Part shown: in pieces, positions 1 to 11,370 of the stretch | How the letters are laid out: each line of letters begins with the position of its first letter | Position numbering within the stretch: the stretch's first letter is position 1 | Assembly (NCBI GenBank): GCA_015680685.1 | Contig: MNCI01010141.1 | Span: 511,791 to 575,790, forward strand | DNA: 64,000 bases | DNA from: Gnetum montanum | Lineage: Eukaryota > Streptophyta > Gnetopsida > Gnetales > Gnetaceae | Direction of reading: 5' to 3' | The notes under the pieces: model-generated | Database searches by the model: none | What the model was told of the DNA's origin: nothing | Seen by the model: the letters and a program-made list of their open reading frames with translations, nothing else | Made by a program: the position numbers and the translations under genes

Positions 1-2179
1 ATAAATAATGGGGCTTTTGCTGGCCTTCACCTTATTGCCAAGTGGTGGAGACCATGTTGTTTGAGCAAGGAGGGAGAGAGAGAAGAGGCGTGAGGCTAGT
101 CTTTGCTAGTTCCTTTTCTTGTCTTTGGGGTTGAGCTTGGCTGTGCTTGAGCAATACTTCTTGGTTAGACTTAGGGTTGTTCTTGCATGGTAAGAGAGCT
201 GCTGCTGCTGGCTGTACTTTGAGCTGTTTTGAAGGTTGTTCCTAGCTAAAGCTGGCCTGTGCAGGATTGATTGGTTGCTCATGGTTGTACCTGGGTTCTA
301 TGGGGCTAATTTGTGAGGCTGTTAGGAGCTGACTTTGTGATTGTTATGATCAAATTGTTCTCGTAGGCTGTTGGCTAAGAAGAAAAATATTAAGGATTTA
401 ACACCTACCCAACCTTTTAGGGGATTTTCTTCTCCAAAATTAATCAAACCAGTCATAAAGATATATGTTCCCAAATCTCTTGTAGCATTTTGATTGGTAA
501 TGGGTGTATGCTTTCTTAGCTTGGACAAGTTGAGGGCTCTTTCTTTTGTGCAAATGAGATTCATTTGTGAAGTATGATTCTTAGATTCTTTTGTGAGGCA
601 TGCAGTTAATTCTTGGGCATGTATGTATACATTGGGTTCGTGAGTTGAATTTTGCTTATCATGTGCACTTGGTGCTTCAAGTTTGTGTGATCCCCCTATT
701 CTCCAAAAATTATTCTATCGAAAGCTACCAATTTTTGTGTGGGCAAACAAGGCTTAGCTTTTGGAGGTGCTTAATGATGTCAGCCCCACCTTTTTATCTA
801 GCCTCAGCGTTTGTCTTGTGTAGGCTACAAGATGTTACATGGTTAGAGGTGCTTGATGTGTGATAGCTAGATAGCTAAAGGTTCCATTAAGTACTCATTA
901 AAAATATCAAGAAATTAGACATATTGATGCTAGTTGTGTCTTTTTGCATGTTGAAAAGTGAAGTGCATATGGTTTCTTGAGCATTTTCTTGATTGGTCTT
1001 GAGGTTTCTTGAGAGAAAGTTGTTAAGTTATAATCCATTATGAAATGGTTCTTTGTTCAAGTGTACAATCCTCTCAATTTGGAAGCATGAAAGGCTAGAA
1101 ATATTAGTTGGAAAGTTTGGAAGAGTTTGACACCATGTTAATCCATCATGGTGGTCAAGTGACTTTGGAACAAGAAAGACAGTCTGCAAATTTCTTTTAC
1201 TGTTCTTATGAGAATGTAGAAGTTTATTTCTTTATTTTTCTTAGAATTTAGAATCTATCTACTTCCTGTGGTTAGAGCATAGAATTTGTTTTTGCATAGA
1301 ACTTAGAAGTTATTTCGCTATTTTTCTCATAAAACAAACTTGGTTTTAATGCTACATCTCAACTAGCTGTTAACTGTAATGTTATTTATTCTCTCATTAA
1401 TCCTTGAGAAATCAATTCTAGCAGATGATAAATCTAGTATGATTCGAAATATCTTGCAAAGAAAACATATGCAAGCTATGAATGATACAAAGTCTTGGTT
1501 TTCTTTGATGATGATTAATCCTGATTAGTGATAGTGTTATTATCATGGTGGTTATTTTCCTTGAAAATTTTCTGAAGGAAAATTATATGTAAATATCAGA
1601 ACTTTGCTTCCTTAATGGTGATGATTATTGGTTAATCTGGCTGCTGTTGTGTTTTTTGTGGCTGTTGGATGCTTGCTCTCAATGTGTTTATACTTAGATT
1701 TTTGATTAGCTAAGAAATCAGAACATGTTTCTTTATTTTGGTTGCTTATTTTTATATAATTTCATGGTTGTAGACTTTTAATTTCCAGCATTTTATGCTT
1801 GCTTTATTGATCCTCTCAAATCTATTATATGTTCTTAGAAATCATAACTTAATTCCACTATTGGGTATTCTAGGCTTCTTCGTTTTGATGCACTCTTTAG
1901 GGATTGCTTGCAGTTGCTGATATACATCAGAAATAGGTAATGTAATGAGGCAGAGGACTAAGATGCTAATAGCTTTTTATGGTTTCTTGGGATGGGTGCT
2001 TGGCTTGAAATTAATAAAATGCTATTGGGTTGTTTGTTTATGCTTTTCATGATCTTGATTTCTTAGAAAATTAACATTGAGTCTATATATTTCATACAAC
2101 ATAAAAATAGATACTTTATATTCCATGTAACTTAAAAATAAATATTTTATTCTATCAATATTTGCAAATAAACAAAGAT
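1..2179. other. AT-rich non-coding DNA, intron-like
   Basis: No gene, RNA or recognisable element was found here. The short open frames (322-564 minus, 600-863 plus) show no family motif and no codon pattern that sets them apart from chance. If the exon at 23999 belongs to a gene that starts left of the window, this stretch is part of its last intron; that is inference. Confidence 0.5.
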
Positions 2180-2272
2180 CTAGCTCTTCATAGAAGTGAA
2201 TGACAAAAAAGAACTCATGTAACTAACCCCATTTCATTGGGACAAGGCTAAGAAGAAGATGATGAAGAATAT
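2180..2272 (+). repeat. LINE 3' end, 5'-truncated (copy A)
   Basis: About 90 bp that parallels the last part of the longer LINE fragment at 3930-4527: a block reading 'tcttcatagaagtgaatgac', then 'aactaaccccatttcattgg', then 'gacaaggctaagaagaag' and a GATGAT-type tail. Plant RTE-type LINEs characteristically end in a conserved 'CCCA..T.GTTGGGA.AAGGCT' block followed by a short trinucleotide repeat. Extreme 5' truncation is normal for target-primed insertions. No clear target-site duplication was seen. Confidence 0.6.
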
Positions 2273-2757
2273 ATGAAACTTTACTGGGTCTAAAAATCTA
2301 TTGTTAAGCTTAACTTAAGAATTTGCTGTTTTGTGTTTGATGGATTGAGGTTGTATTAATGTTTGATGAAGTCAGAAATTCACTTCTTCTAACTGCTGTT
2401 GTATGGTTTTATGACTAGATTTTCTAATTTCATTGTTAAATATGTATTTCCATGAATAGGCTACTTTCATTTCTATTCCCAATTCTTAAGAACTCCGAGT
2501 CTGTCCTTCAATAAAACAATTCAGATTCTGTACACTAAATCATAATTTGATTTTTATAATATGCTTGTTTATGGATCTTTCCCCGATCTTGTTTCACTTC
2601 TCTATATGACATTGTTTACGACATCATTCAGAGTTTATTTTCATTGTTAAATTTAAATTTTATCAGCTTTTATTGAAAATCAGAATATTGGTAATGCTTA
2701 CGATGGCTAAGGAAGTTGGAATTTACTCGTGTTATACAGAGAAAAGTTGTGGGCTCG

Positions 2758-2857
2758 ATGTTATCTTCACATGTCACAATATATTAGGAATTCTGACTTA
2801 TGTGAGTTTGATGTTATCTTCACATGTCATGATATATTAGGAATTCTGGCTTATGAC
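2758..2857. repeat. Direct tandem duplication, 52-bp unit
   Basis: Two adjacent copies begin with 'gatgttatcttcacatgtca' at 2758 and 2810. They continue through 'atatattaggaattct' with a few differences. This is a simple local duplication in otherwise featureless AT-rich DNA. Confidence 0.8.
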
Positions 2858-3337
2858 TACCGATTATAGCAAGGAATTGAAAATGATTTTCTGTGTCAGA
2901 GAAATAGGGGTATGCATATTGTATACAGAACTTAGGATTCACTTCTATTGCTATAACTTGTTATTCAGAAGTGACCAGGCTTAGCAATTTCATCAAAATA
3001 TGTTTATTGATGGACACTGATACAGTAGAATTTACTGCTTATGGAAGTTTTTGGGTTCATCTAGCATATGATTATGGTTGGTAGTCTTGTCGTCATTAGG
3101 AAATAAAATCTATGCTCTTCATTATTCATATCAATAATATTTGCTCGATGTTTTGCAAACCCGGATTTGTTTTCTTTGGTAATTATTTTTGTGTGAAAAT
3201 AGTAGAACTTTTCATTTCATGAAAAAATCAGTAGTTTCTATGTCTGGAATTTAAACTTCAGAAGCTATGATGTAAAAATTAGAATTTTGTTTTCCTTTAT
3301 TACAGGCTCTCAATTAGATAAATCAGAATTTGCATTC

Positions 3338-3383
3338 CTAACTAACCCATTTTGTTGGGGCAAACCTAGGATGATGATGAAAA
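3338..3383 (+). repeat. LINE 3' end, 5'-truncated (copy B)
   Basis: The block 'aactaacccattttgttggg' followed by 'gcaaacctagg' and ATGATGATGA matches the 3' ends at about 2220-2266 and 4466-4525. Only the last 45 bp or so is recognisable. It is on the same strand as the other two copies. Confidence 0.5.
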
Positions 3384-3929
3384 TTTTCTTTTCTATTTTA
3401 AATATAAAGAACTGTTTATTTATTTGGTTGGAAGAAATTCAATGTTTTCATTGCAAAATAGCAAGAAGAATAGTCAACCAGTTGTTTTTGTGATTGCTAT
3501 GTTTTCTATTTATTAGAAAAATTGGAATTTAGTTTTTAAAAGAGGAATTACAAATTGATTTTTACGATAGATTCTTAGCATTGGTTCATGTATATCTTAT
3601 GTGAGAAATTTAAGATATCTGTGTTTCTGTTGTAAGAAGGAAAGCTGTATCGTAGATTAGGTTGTCTTGATTTTATTTATTTTCCTATTTGCTGGGAGAT
3701 CAGCTTTTGATTTGATAAAAAAACACTAAATCTTGTGTATTTTTTGTACATTGGTTATTAAATATTATATCCCACATCAAATTCAAGATGATATTGTGGT
3801 GTATGCTCTTTGTTGTTATTGTTTTGGTGAATAAATCAAACGAAATTGTTGCTGTGAAGTGGAAAATGAGTAATGAAGATATGAAGATTAGAATTCAAAA
3901 CCAAAAAGTTACTCAAAGCAATTGAGATT

Positions 3930-4527
3930 CTTGGGGTCACTTGTTAATGGACAATAAGATTAATAGTAATGTCACAAATAGAATTGAAGGATGATGGGTA
4001 AGATGGTGAGGGGTTAGTGGTGTGCTTTATAATTGATGGATTCTTGCTTGGTTGAAAGGAAAGCTCTACAACATTGTTATTAGACTTGTGATCCTTTATG
4101 GTATGGAATGCTGACATGTCAAAAGTCATTTGGCTTTATGCGTACATGTGGTACAAATGTGAATGTTAATGTGGATGCCGGGTGTGACTAAGAAATACCA
4201 AATTAAAATTTCCTTTATTAGGAGAAGTTTCAGAGTGGCATGCATAGAGGAAAATATCAAAGAAAGTCCTTTCAAATGATTTGGTCATTTGCTAAGAAGA
4301 CTAGCAAAAGCACTTGTTAAAAAAAAAGTAACTTTATTAAAGTTGATGGGAAATAACAAAGAGGAAGACCTAAGCAGACATAGTTTGCATGCATAAAGAA
4401 AGATATCCAAGGTTTGGGTATTAATACTTATTTGACTCTTAATAGAAGTGAGTGACCTAAAAAAAATCATATAGTTGACTTCATGTAGTTGGGATAAGGT
4501 TAGGATGATGACGACGATGACGATGGT
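3930..4527 (+). pseudogene. RTE-type LINE, C-terminal reverse-transcriptase fragment with 3' tail
   Basis: Translation in shifting plus-strand frames recovers the typical end of plant RTE-clade LINE polyproteins. The order is a 'LKGKLYNIVIRLVILYGMEC' block, the 'MPGVTKKYQIK' block (family consensus W.CG.TR.D.IRN), 'SFRVACIEENIKES' (family GVA.IE.KMRE..L), 'FGHLLRR' (WFGHV.RR), and finally 'LNRSE' before the terminus. The coding part is followed directly by the conserved LINE 3' block 'gttgggataaggttaggatg' and a GATGACGACGATGACGATG tail. Several stops and frameshifts are present, so this is a dead, 5'-truncated copy. The RT catalytic region is missing. RTE assignment rests on these C-terminal motifs alone. 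Confidence 0.8.
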
Positions 4528-4930
4528 CATGAAATATTATAATATGTTATTATGTGTGGATGTGTTATTTGTATGTGAAAGGCGTTTTGTATGATCTAAC
4601 ATTATAAGAAATAATAGCAATATGTTGCTATGACTATTGCATTTCCTTGAGCTATCATTATATTTAGAATGATGTGTGTCACACAATTCATGCATCAATC
4701 ACAAGAATTATGAAGAGTAGAAAAGTAGTTTCTCATCAACTTGTGAAAGTGGATGAAGATAATGAGGCACCGCAAGGTCCAATAGTTATCATGCATTGAG
4801 TACTTATTAGATGTTAGTGCAACCTTAGACCTTGTTCTTAGACTTGGAAAGAAAACATAATGTGAATTTTAGAGGATGGTTATGATGAGGTCCTATATTT
4901 TTTGAGCTAACTAATCATGCATCCAACAAA
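4528..4930. other. Unassigned spacer
   Basis: AT-rich DNA between the LINE tail and the pararetroviral leader. I see no open frame, repeat or motif in it. Confidence 0.4.
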
Positions 4931-5521
4931 GAAAGTGGCATTGGAGCCAAGTTCTTGTTTCGTGGCATGAGCGTTGTTTGCATTTCATATCCATGCACAA
5001 CTAAGAGGAGGTTTTGTTAGAACTCTACATGCATTTGCATATACCCATGTTTCGTGTTGATCTGCTGTTGTTCTTGTGATAGCTAGAGGTGCCGTAGCTA
5101 AGATAGGTGGAGGTCGACAGATAAGTAAGAGTAAGTTGTGTAGCTGCACCTATTTGCTGAAGAACCGCGGAGCGCTGCTTTGTTGAATCGACATGGCTTC
5201 ATTGACATCTTTTTTGGGTACTACCTTGTACACACGTGGATTATCTCAGTTTTTCTCTACAAGTTCTTGCAGTTCTTTACCTCTTGTTACTCGATATAGC
5301 GATATCTATTCGTGCGTGAAGCTCTACCTTCTTTAGTCTTTGACATACTTACACTTTAGCGAGTGTGATCTCGAGATCTCAAGTTCTGGTTTATGACCAG
5401 TCTAACTCTCTATTTTCACCTCGGGTGAGGTGGAGAAATGGATCTAAATAGGATACAACTACATTCACATAATAGAGTTAGTTATACATATCCATCCCCA
5501 CTTTAATTATAGGTTTAGAAA
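4931..5521 (+). mobile_element. Endogenous pararetrovirus (Caulimoviridae-like), leader and start of first ORF
   Basis: This segment is found again, reverse-complemented, in two places in the window. 4945-5200 matches the minus strand of about 10210-9940 (shared words include 'gaactctacatgcatttgca'). 5430-5516 matches the minus strand of about 23830-23740 (shared 'tacatatccatccccacttt'). The second match leads directly into the movement-protein region there, so this piece is the viral leader plus the first codons of the movement-protein ORF. A degenerate tRNA-Met primer-like sequence ('tggcattggagcc') sits at 4935-4947, where the minus copy has 'tggtatcaaagcc'. Homology stops near 5521, where a Gypsy LTR appears to begin. 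Confidence 0.7.
5193..5336 (+). pseudogene. N-terminal remnant of pararetroviral movement-protein ORF
   Basis: An ATG at 5193 opens a 47-codon frame rich in Ser and Leu that ends in TAG at 5334-5336. The minus-strand copy keeps the same 'gacatggct' start context at about 9940, just before it is cut by the Gypsy sequence, which supports this ATG as the ancestral start. Downstream, the other frames contain sequence homologous to the region just upstream of the movement-protein core at 23482-23760. The ORF is broken by stops, so it is not functional. Confidence 0.5.
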
Positions 5522-5522
5522 T

Positions 5523-6536
5523 TGGTGTAAGACAGCTCTTGCGATCCACTTCTTCTTCTCAATGTTTGTGTTTATAGGTTTTGGGCTTAAAGAAGACGTC
5601 TTGGAAGGCAAGAAGATGTCTTGGCTAAGATTGGGGCTGATAGAAGACGTCTTGGATACAAAGGAGATGTCTTGCTGATTTTGTAGTCTTCTTGGGGAAG
5701 ATGTCTTGCAAGAGGAAAGACATCTTGCCCAAGATGTCTCTTGCTAGGAGAAGATGTCTTGCCTAAGGCGTCTCCTACTAGGAGGATACATCTTGTCTTA
5801 GAAGGAGATGTCTTGCTTGGACAGGAGATGTTTCTCTTGAAAGTTGGTTTTGATAGGAGGTGTCTGCCCAAGGTTAGAGATGACTTGTACAATTGGGAAA
5901 ACTTCTGAAATCGCCCGTCCTAATTTCAAAAACAGTTGAGGCAAGTTGGAAAAGGATGGAAACAACCGAGGAGAAGGTGAGAAGACTTGGAAAACAATTG
6001 AAGAACCTTAAGTTGAGTTGAGGGGAGGTTTCTAGGTTTCTTGTCTCTTTGTTCATAAATATTGATGTAATTCACAATTGTTGATAGTAGGAGAGAGAGG
6101 GAGAGTTGTGAGATGAGATTTCTCATTAAGAACTCTTAAGTTGGTTAGAACTTGGGCAAGGTGTGGGAGAGCACATTGAGTGAGTGCATAGAGGTTGTAG
6201 CTCCAAGGTCAATTGTGTAGACCTATGTGTTCTAGTCTTGGTTGTAAGTTAAGATCTCATTCCTGGGTTGTGGGAGAATCTCTCAATTGGTTGTGTCTTG
6301 CATTGAGAACAACCATTGTGTGGTTGTAGAGCCTCATACTCTGCAATATCGTTTGAGCGTAAAAGGTTTTGGGTATTGTGGGTTTTGAGAACCTTGTTGT
6401 AATCTTCTAATCAATTAATTGAAGATAGCTAGTTTTCTTGTTTTCTAGTAGAAAGTTTTATCTTTTCATAATATTTGGATTTAGTATTTGAAGGTGATTA
6501 ATGATTGGAGTGAAGTTGCTCTAGCACTATTGGTAT
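5523..6536 (+). repeat. 5' LTR of a Ty3/Gypsy element (approximate bounds)
   Basis: The 3' edge is set by a tRNA-Met primer-binding site at 6541. The 5' edge is placed where pararetroviral homology ends and a TGGTGTAAG-type start occurs; it could be a few bases off. The LTR has an internal degenerate repeat array (5585-5870) and GT-rich sequence near 6100-6400. No matching 3' LTR occurs in the window, so the bounds cannot be checked against a second copy and no target duplication can be verified. Confidence 0.55.
5585..5870 (+). repeat. Degenerate 'GAAGATGTCTTG' repeat array inside the Gypsy LTR
   Basis: About ten variants of 'agaagacgtcttgg', 'ggagatgtcttgct' and 'gaagatgtcttgcc', in both orientations (also 'aaagacatcttgcc'), follow each other at irregular spacing. 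Each centres on a GACGTC- or GATGTC-like palindromic core. Their position in the first third of the LTR makes a U3 enhancer-type repeat plausible; that role is inference. Confidence 0.7.
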
Positions 6537-6540
6537 CAGA

Positions 6541-6552
6541 GCTTAGCTTGTA
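6541..6552 (+). promoter_or_regulatory. Primer-binding site, tRNA-Met
   Basis: TGGTATCAGAGC is the complement of the plant initiator tRNA-Met 3' end, the commonest primer site of plant LTR elements. It lies four bases after 'ctagca', a plausible LTR end, and about 70 bp before gag. Confidence 0.85.
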
Positions 6553-6620
6553 TTGAGATTCGAAGCCTAGATTTGTGTTTATTGTTGCTTGGAATTGGTT
6601 AAGGATTTTGTCAATTTCAG

Positions 6621-7880
6621 ATGGCACCCAAGAAGAAACAGGTTCAAACTTTGAATAGAGACATGAAAAGCATAAAGTCTACCTTCCAGATGATGGTTGC
6701 TTGGTTGGACGAAATCAGTGCAAAGGTAGATAGGAATGTTGGACCTAGCCATATCTAGACATGCGAAGGTGAAGAGCATGCATGTTCAGATGAGTAAGTT
6801 TCATAAGTTTCATAACCAGGTAGAGATGAAGAGGATGATGATGAAGGACAATCTAGCTATGGGAGTGTAGAAACCTATTAGCCAAGGATTCCAATGGGAG
6901 GGAATCCTATTCCTCATATGAGAATCTTAAGGGCTCCAATGGTGTTAAATATTTCTTCTCCAAAGCTTGACGAGGAAGATGAGGCAGGGCTTGCTAGAGT
7001 GTTCAAATATGCTACAAGACTTCCATAGGTGGAGTTGAAGACTTCCAATGGTGTAGATGGCACCAATGCTTTTGCAAGTTGGCTGAAGGCACTTGAAAAA
7101 CATTTTCAATTGGAAGAGGTACCGAATAACTTGAGGGTACCTATATTTGAAACCAAATTAGAAGGTATGACTTCTTCTTGGTGGGAAAAGGAGCCCCAAG
7201 GTTATGAAAGATGAAATGTTCAACCCATTAAAGATTGGGATCTGTGAAATACAGGTTGAAATGAAAATTTGAATAGTCTCGTTAGAGGCAAGAGACTATC
7301 ACGAAGTTAAAATTCCTAAGGTAAGGTGATAAGGATGTCAAAGAATTCTACATTGAATTTTTTCATCTATTCCATCCAACTAAGGTAAACTAGGAGGAGC
7401 ATGAATAGACTTCAATCTTTTTAGGAGGTTTCAAAATGGCATACCGGTAGGTGTTATCTTTTTATGAGCCACAAACTCTTGATGAGGCTTACAATTTGGC
7501 ATGCTAAGAAGAAATTAAGTGGATTTGGAAACATAAGCAAATATTAAACTTATAAGGGGAAGGTGAATGGATTCAAATCTAAAAAGGGATCCAAGTCCAA
7601 ATTCGAAGACAAGGATGACAACCATGACATTAAGACTAAAAGAGGCAATGGAAAGGACAAAGCCAAGAAGGACCAAGGCAAGGGAGGCAAGGGTCAAGGC
7701 AGTAGTTCATAAAAAATTCAGTGCTTCAAGTGTGGAGAATGGGGATACAAGCAATGGGAATGTCTACTTCACAAGGCAGCCAAGGTTAAAGATGTGCAAA
7801 CCATGGAGTTTGAAGAGACATCAAGCCAAGGTCTTTAGAGAGGTAATCCTAATGGTCCAAAAATTGAGGATGTTTCGAAA
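6621..7880 (+). pseudogene. Gypsy gag, broken
   Basis: An ATG at 6621 (after 'tcag') starts MAPKKKQVQTLNRDMKSIK and continues to a TAG at 6756. A retrotransposon gag core appears at about 7029-7214 ('ASWLKALEKHFQLEEVPNN' and 'EGMTSSWWEKEP'). A zinc knuckle follows at 7722-7763 in another frame: C-F-K-C-x4-Y-x4-C. In it the usual histidine of the CX2CX4HX4C motif has become tyrosine. Several stops and frameshifts separate these parts, so the gene is dead. Gag packages element RNA in functional relatives. Confidence 0.75.
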
Positions 7881-7939
7881 TTAAATTCTTGTGCATTCAT
7901 GGGGAATGTGAATAGAGGAGATCATCCTAATAGAAAATT

Positions 7940-8235
7940 GTTGTTTTGGATTGGCGCTATGAGGAATGGATTCATGTTTTGATTGATGGGGAGCCCAAGA
8001 AAATCTTATTTATTCCAGGGTAGTTGCTAGATTGGGTTCAGTAACTAATCCTCATCCGAGACCCTATAAAGTGCATTGGTTATCTAGAAATTTTTCTCAA
8101 GAGATGAGGGAACAATGTACCTTGAAATTCAAAATTGGACGTTTTCATGACATTGTGAAGTGTGATGAACTTCCAATAGATTGTGCTGATGTAATTATTG
8201 GTAGACCTTGGAATTTTGACAATGTTGCTTAGTTT
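7940..8235 (+). pseudogene. Gypsy aspartic protease remnant
   Basis: The region begins with 'WIHVLIDGEPKK', where the catalytic D-[ST]-G has decayed to D-G-E. It runs through 'NPHPRPYKVHWLSRN' and 'EQCTLKFKIGRFHDIVKCDE' to 'LPIDCADVIIGRPWNFDN'. The last block is the flap/end motif of plant Gypsy proteases (consensus P.D.CH.LLGRPW). It lies between gag and RT, as expected for Ty3/Gypsy gene order. Stops interrupt it. Confidence 0.75.
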
Positions 8236-8406
8236 GATGGAGCAAGAAATGTATGGAGTGTAGTTAGACTTGATGGAATCCATGAGTTGATTCCAATGAC
8301 AGTTGACCAAGTGAGGTAGCAAAGCTCACTTAATGCTTTCTTAATCCTTCTAGGAGAAAGGGAATATATTAAGGAACATGATGAAATAAGTTCTGGTTTT
8401 ATTGTT

Positions 8407-9930
8407 GTGACAATAGTTGCTACTGACCATGGTGACATGCAGGTTGAACTTCCTACAGGTATGCTAAGCTTGAAGGAGAAATTCCCCAAGGTGTTCAAGG
8501 AGAAATTGGATGGATTACCACCAATGAGGAATGTACAACATCAAATTGATTTTATTCTTGGTGCTACCATTCCAAATGAGAGAGCTTATCGGATGGCACC
8601 AAATCAGTAGGCTGAATTGTAAAGGCAAGTAGAGGAGTTACTTGCAAATGGTTTTGTGAGGGAATCCATTTCACCTTGTGTAGTTCCAGTAGTGCTAGTG
8701 CCAAAGAAGAATAGTGATGAATGAATGATGTGCATTGATTCTAGGGCAGTGAACAGGATAATAGTGAGGTACAGGTTTTCTATTCCAAGGATGAATGATA
8801 TTGTTGATGTCTTTACCAATGCTGAAATTTTTAGTAAAATTGATTTGAAGAATGGTTCTCATCAAATTAGAATCATGCTTGGTGATGAGTGGAAGACAAC
8901 TTTCAAGACATTGGATGGATTGTTTGAGTGGTTGGTGATGCCATTTGGGCTCATGAATGCACCTGCTACATTCTTGAGGTTGATGCATGATGTATTGAAG
9001 GACTTAATTGGTAAGTGCTATATTGTCTTTTTGACGATGTTTTGGTGTATAGCTTGAATGTGGAAGAGCACTTGGATTACTTGAGGATGGTGTATCTTAA
9101 GTCAGAGTTGGCACATTTGGTGATCAATGTGAAGAAAAGTCATTTCTTCAAAAGGGAAATAATATATTTGGGGTATGTGGTTTCCAAAAACCAAATTTGG
9201 ATGGAGTTTACCAAGGTGAAGGCCATTAGAGATTGGCCAACTCCTAAGAATGTTGGGGAGGTGAGATCATTCCTTGGTTTAGCAGGTTTTTATAGATGTT
9301 TCATCAAAAAGTTTAGTGGTATTTCATGGCCTATGTTTGCTTTGTTGAAGAAAAATAAAGGTTTTAGGTGGGATAAAGAAACCCAAGAGAGCTTTGACTT
9401 GTTGAAAGCAAAAATTACCAGTGAACTCATGCTTGCAATTCCAAAATTTTATAAGCTTTTCCAGGTAGAGGTGGATGCAAGTGGACTTGCCATTGGTGGG
9501 GTACTTTCACAAGATGGTAGGCATGTTCTTTCATATTAGAGAAGTTGAATCAGTTAAGGCAAAAAATATAGTATATATGAAAAGGAGTTGTATACTATTC
9601 TATAAACAATCAAGCATTGGAGGCATTACTTGTTGCTCAAGGAGTTCACTTTGATGACAGACCACAAAGCACTACAATTTCTAAACTTACAAAAGAAGTT
9701 GAGTGCAAAGCACATGAAGTGGGTTGCATAGTTATAGGAATTCAATTTTGTGTTGAAGCACAAAAGTGGAAAAACCAATGCGGTTTCTGATGCATTATCT
9801 AGGGTGTATGTGGTTAATTTCAGCATGCCTCACATGGAATGTATGGATAATTTGGCTTCTTTGTATGAGTATGATGATGATTTTGGGCTGGTTTGGAGGA
9901 CCCTCAAAGAGCCATTGATGAGTAGGAGCC
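8407..9930 (+). pseudogene. Gypsy reverse transcriptase and RNase H, truncated
   Basis: Clear RT blocks follow in order: 'PKVFKEKLDGLPPMRNVQHQ', '[17 protein letters not shown]', 'FSKIDLKNGSHQIRI', 'TTFKTLDGLFEWLVMPFGL' with 'NAPATFLRLMHDVL', and 'LFDDVLVYS', the catalytic block (usually YFDDILVYS; the two Asp are kept). 'FLGLAGFYRCFIKKFS' comes next. RNase H starts at about 9470 with 'VEVDASGLAIGGVLSQ', continues with 'LMTDHKALQFL' and ends near 'KTNAVSDALSR'. One frameshift near 9020-9050 and several stops break the frame. The integrase and 3' LTR expected after RNase H are missing; at about 9930 the sequence changes to reverse-oriented pararetrovirus. Confidence 0.9.
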
Positions 9931-10230
9931 ATGTCAGTTTGACACAAGTAGCACTTCGTGGTTTTTTAGGAAACAGGTACGGCTACGTGACTTCCTCTTG
10001 CATGTCTGTTGGCCTTTACTGTGCGCTTTACGCCTCTTCCTGTCTCAGCTAAGACACCTTTGGCTACCGCAAGAACAACAACAGATCAACATGAAACACA
10101 GTATATGCAAATGCATGTAGAGTTCTAATAGAACCTCCGCTCAGGTGCGTATATATAAGCATACGAACCTAAAGCTTATGCCAAGAACCAAGAACTTGGC
10201 TTTGATACCACTTTCACATAGTCATGCAAT
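9931..10230 (-). mobile_element. Pararetroviral intergenic region and leader with tRNA-Met primer site
   Basis: On the minus strand this reads 'gtgaaagtggtatcaaagcc' and then a leader homologous to the plus-strand copy at 4945-5200, ending at the conserved 'gacatggct' start-codon context. The primer site (minus, 10210-10198) TGGTATCAAAGC differs from the tRNA-Met complement at one base. Its place, after the RNase H region and before the first ORF, fits a circularly permuted Caulimoviridae genome. The border with the Gypsy element near 9930 is estimated from where Gypsy coding ends. Confidence 0.65.
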
Positions 10231-11370
10231 GAATTTTTCAAAATAGAAGATTTATTCCAAACTCTGAATTTAAATGCTTGGCTAAGAATGCCTTCAAAAG
10301 AGCAAGGTTCTTCACTTTGAGTTCTCTCCAACCAATGCCTCCTAGATTTACAAATGAGTCCCTTCTATAGCACCTTATCAGAAACGATGATTGTGGTAAG
10401 AGACAGCTTATGAACCTTATCATCAACACTAACGTTATCATGAATAGTGATAGAAATAAGGTTATCAATATAATAATTACAAAAGACATAATGACACTTA
10501 TTGGACTCTTTAAAGGAAATCATAGTTCCCATCAGAATCGACACCATCTTCGTCAGAGTTCTAGATGCCTAGTAGCTAAAGTATTATTACAAATTTGTTT
10601 TACGGTAACATATCCTCCAGTTTGGTGTAATTGCTAGATTTCTGGATGCATGTTATCCAGCTGCAATGTTTGAGAGATCAAGGAATGCAGACTACTCATA
10701 TAATGAATATCATGCTCATTACTAGTATATACCTCATGGTAGAAGGAATATCATGTAGGTGAATTCTAGTTTATCCTTCAGATTATGCAGGATGTTAAGA
10801 CATATGTTAGGGGCTTACCATACATTTGAATATACGCATGATAAGCTTCCAGGTGTCCATAAAACAAATAGTCAAATTGGGGTTCATTGACCTACACAAC
10901 AATATGCTGGGGATAGGATGAATGGAGGCAAATAGGATTATGCCCGAATAATGCCCACCAATTCCAAAATTATCTATTTGGCTATATCCATGGGTTAAGT
11001 TCAATTCTGTAGACATGGAAGGGAGATGATTGAAAACTTGGCTGTCCTTTATGATGTTCCCAATCAGTTGGAATAAGATATAGGTTATGCATTTCTACAT
11101 ATGTGCAAGTTTTAATGACTCAATTAGGATCAGAGGCAGCTAATCCAGCATGGAAAGAGACTTCATGGATGTTAGAAGTGGGTGAAACTTTGCTTAAATC
11201 ATCAGTATACCATTCATAGTGATCTTTCCATTGATCCTAGTATCCTTGTTGGACGAGTGTAGCCATATGGAGTTCTCCTGGTGAGTAGAAATGAAGAAAC
11301 TTGGAAAAACAATGAACCTGTCCTTCTCTTATTAACAAACCTGTACAACACAATAAAAGTAGTAAAGTCT
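10231..11370 (-). pseudogene. Decayed pararetroviral 3' region, unclassified
   Basis: This lies on the minus strand between RNase H and the primer site. Broken frames are visible (for example 'MHNLYLIPTDWEHHKGQP' near 11090-11050, and others to about 10800), but I cannot tie them to a known caulimovirid ORF. A short stretch at about 10345-10240 reads 'GGIGWRELKVKNLALLKAFL', which looks more like the C-terminus of plant L1 LINEs than like a virus; a small LINE fragment may be embedded. Function is unknown. Confidence 0.35.

Noticed and set aside
600-863. Plus-strand 87-codon frame
   Set aside because: No motif, no splice context and no compositional contrast with its surroundings.
5587-6126. 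Minus-strand frames of 60-101 codons across the Gypsy LTR
   Set aside because: The residue pattern (repeated Leu/Pro/Ser blocks) follows the DNA repeat array; no protein family is suggested.
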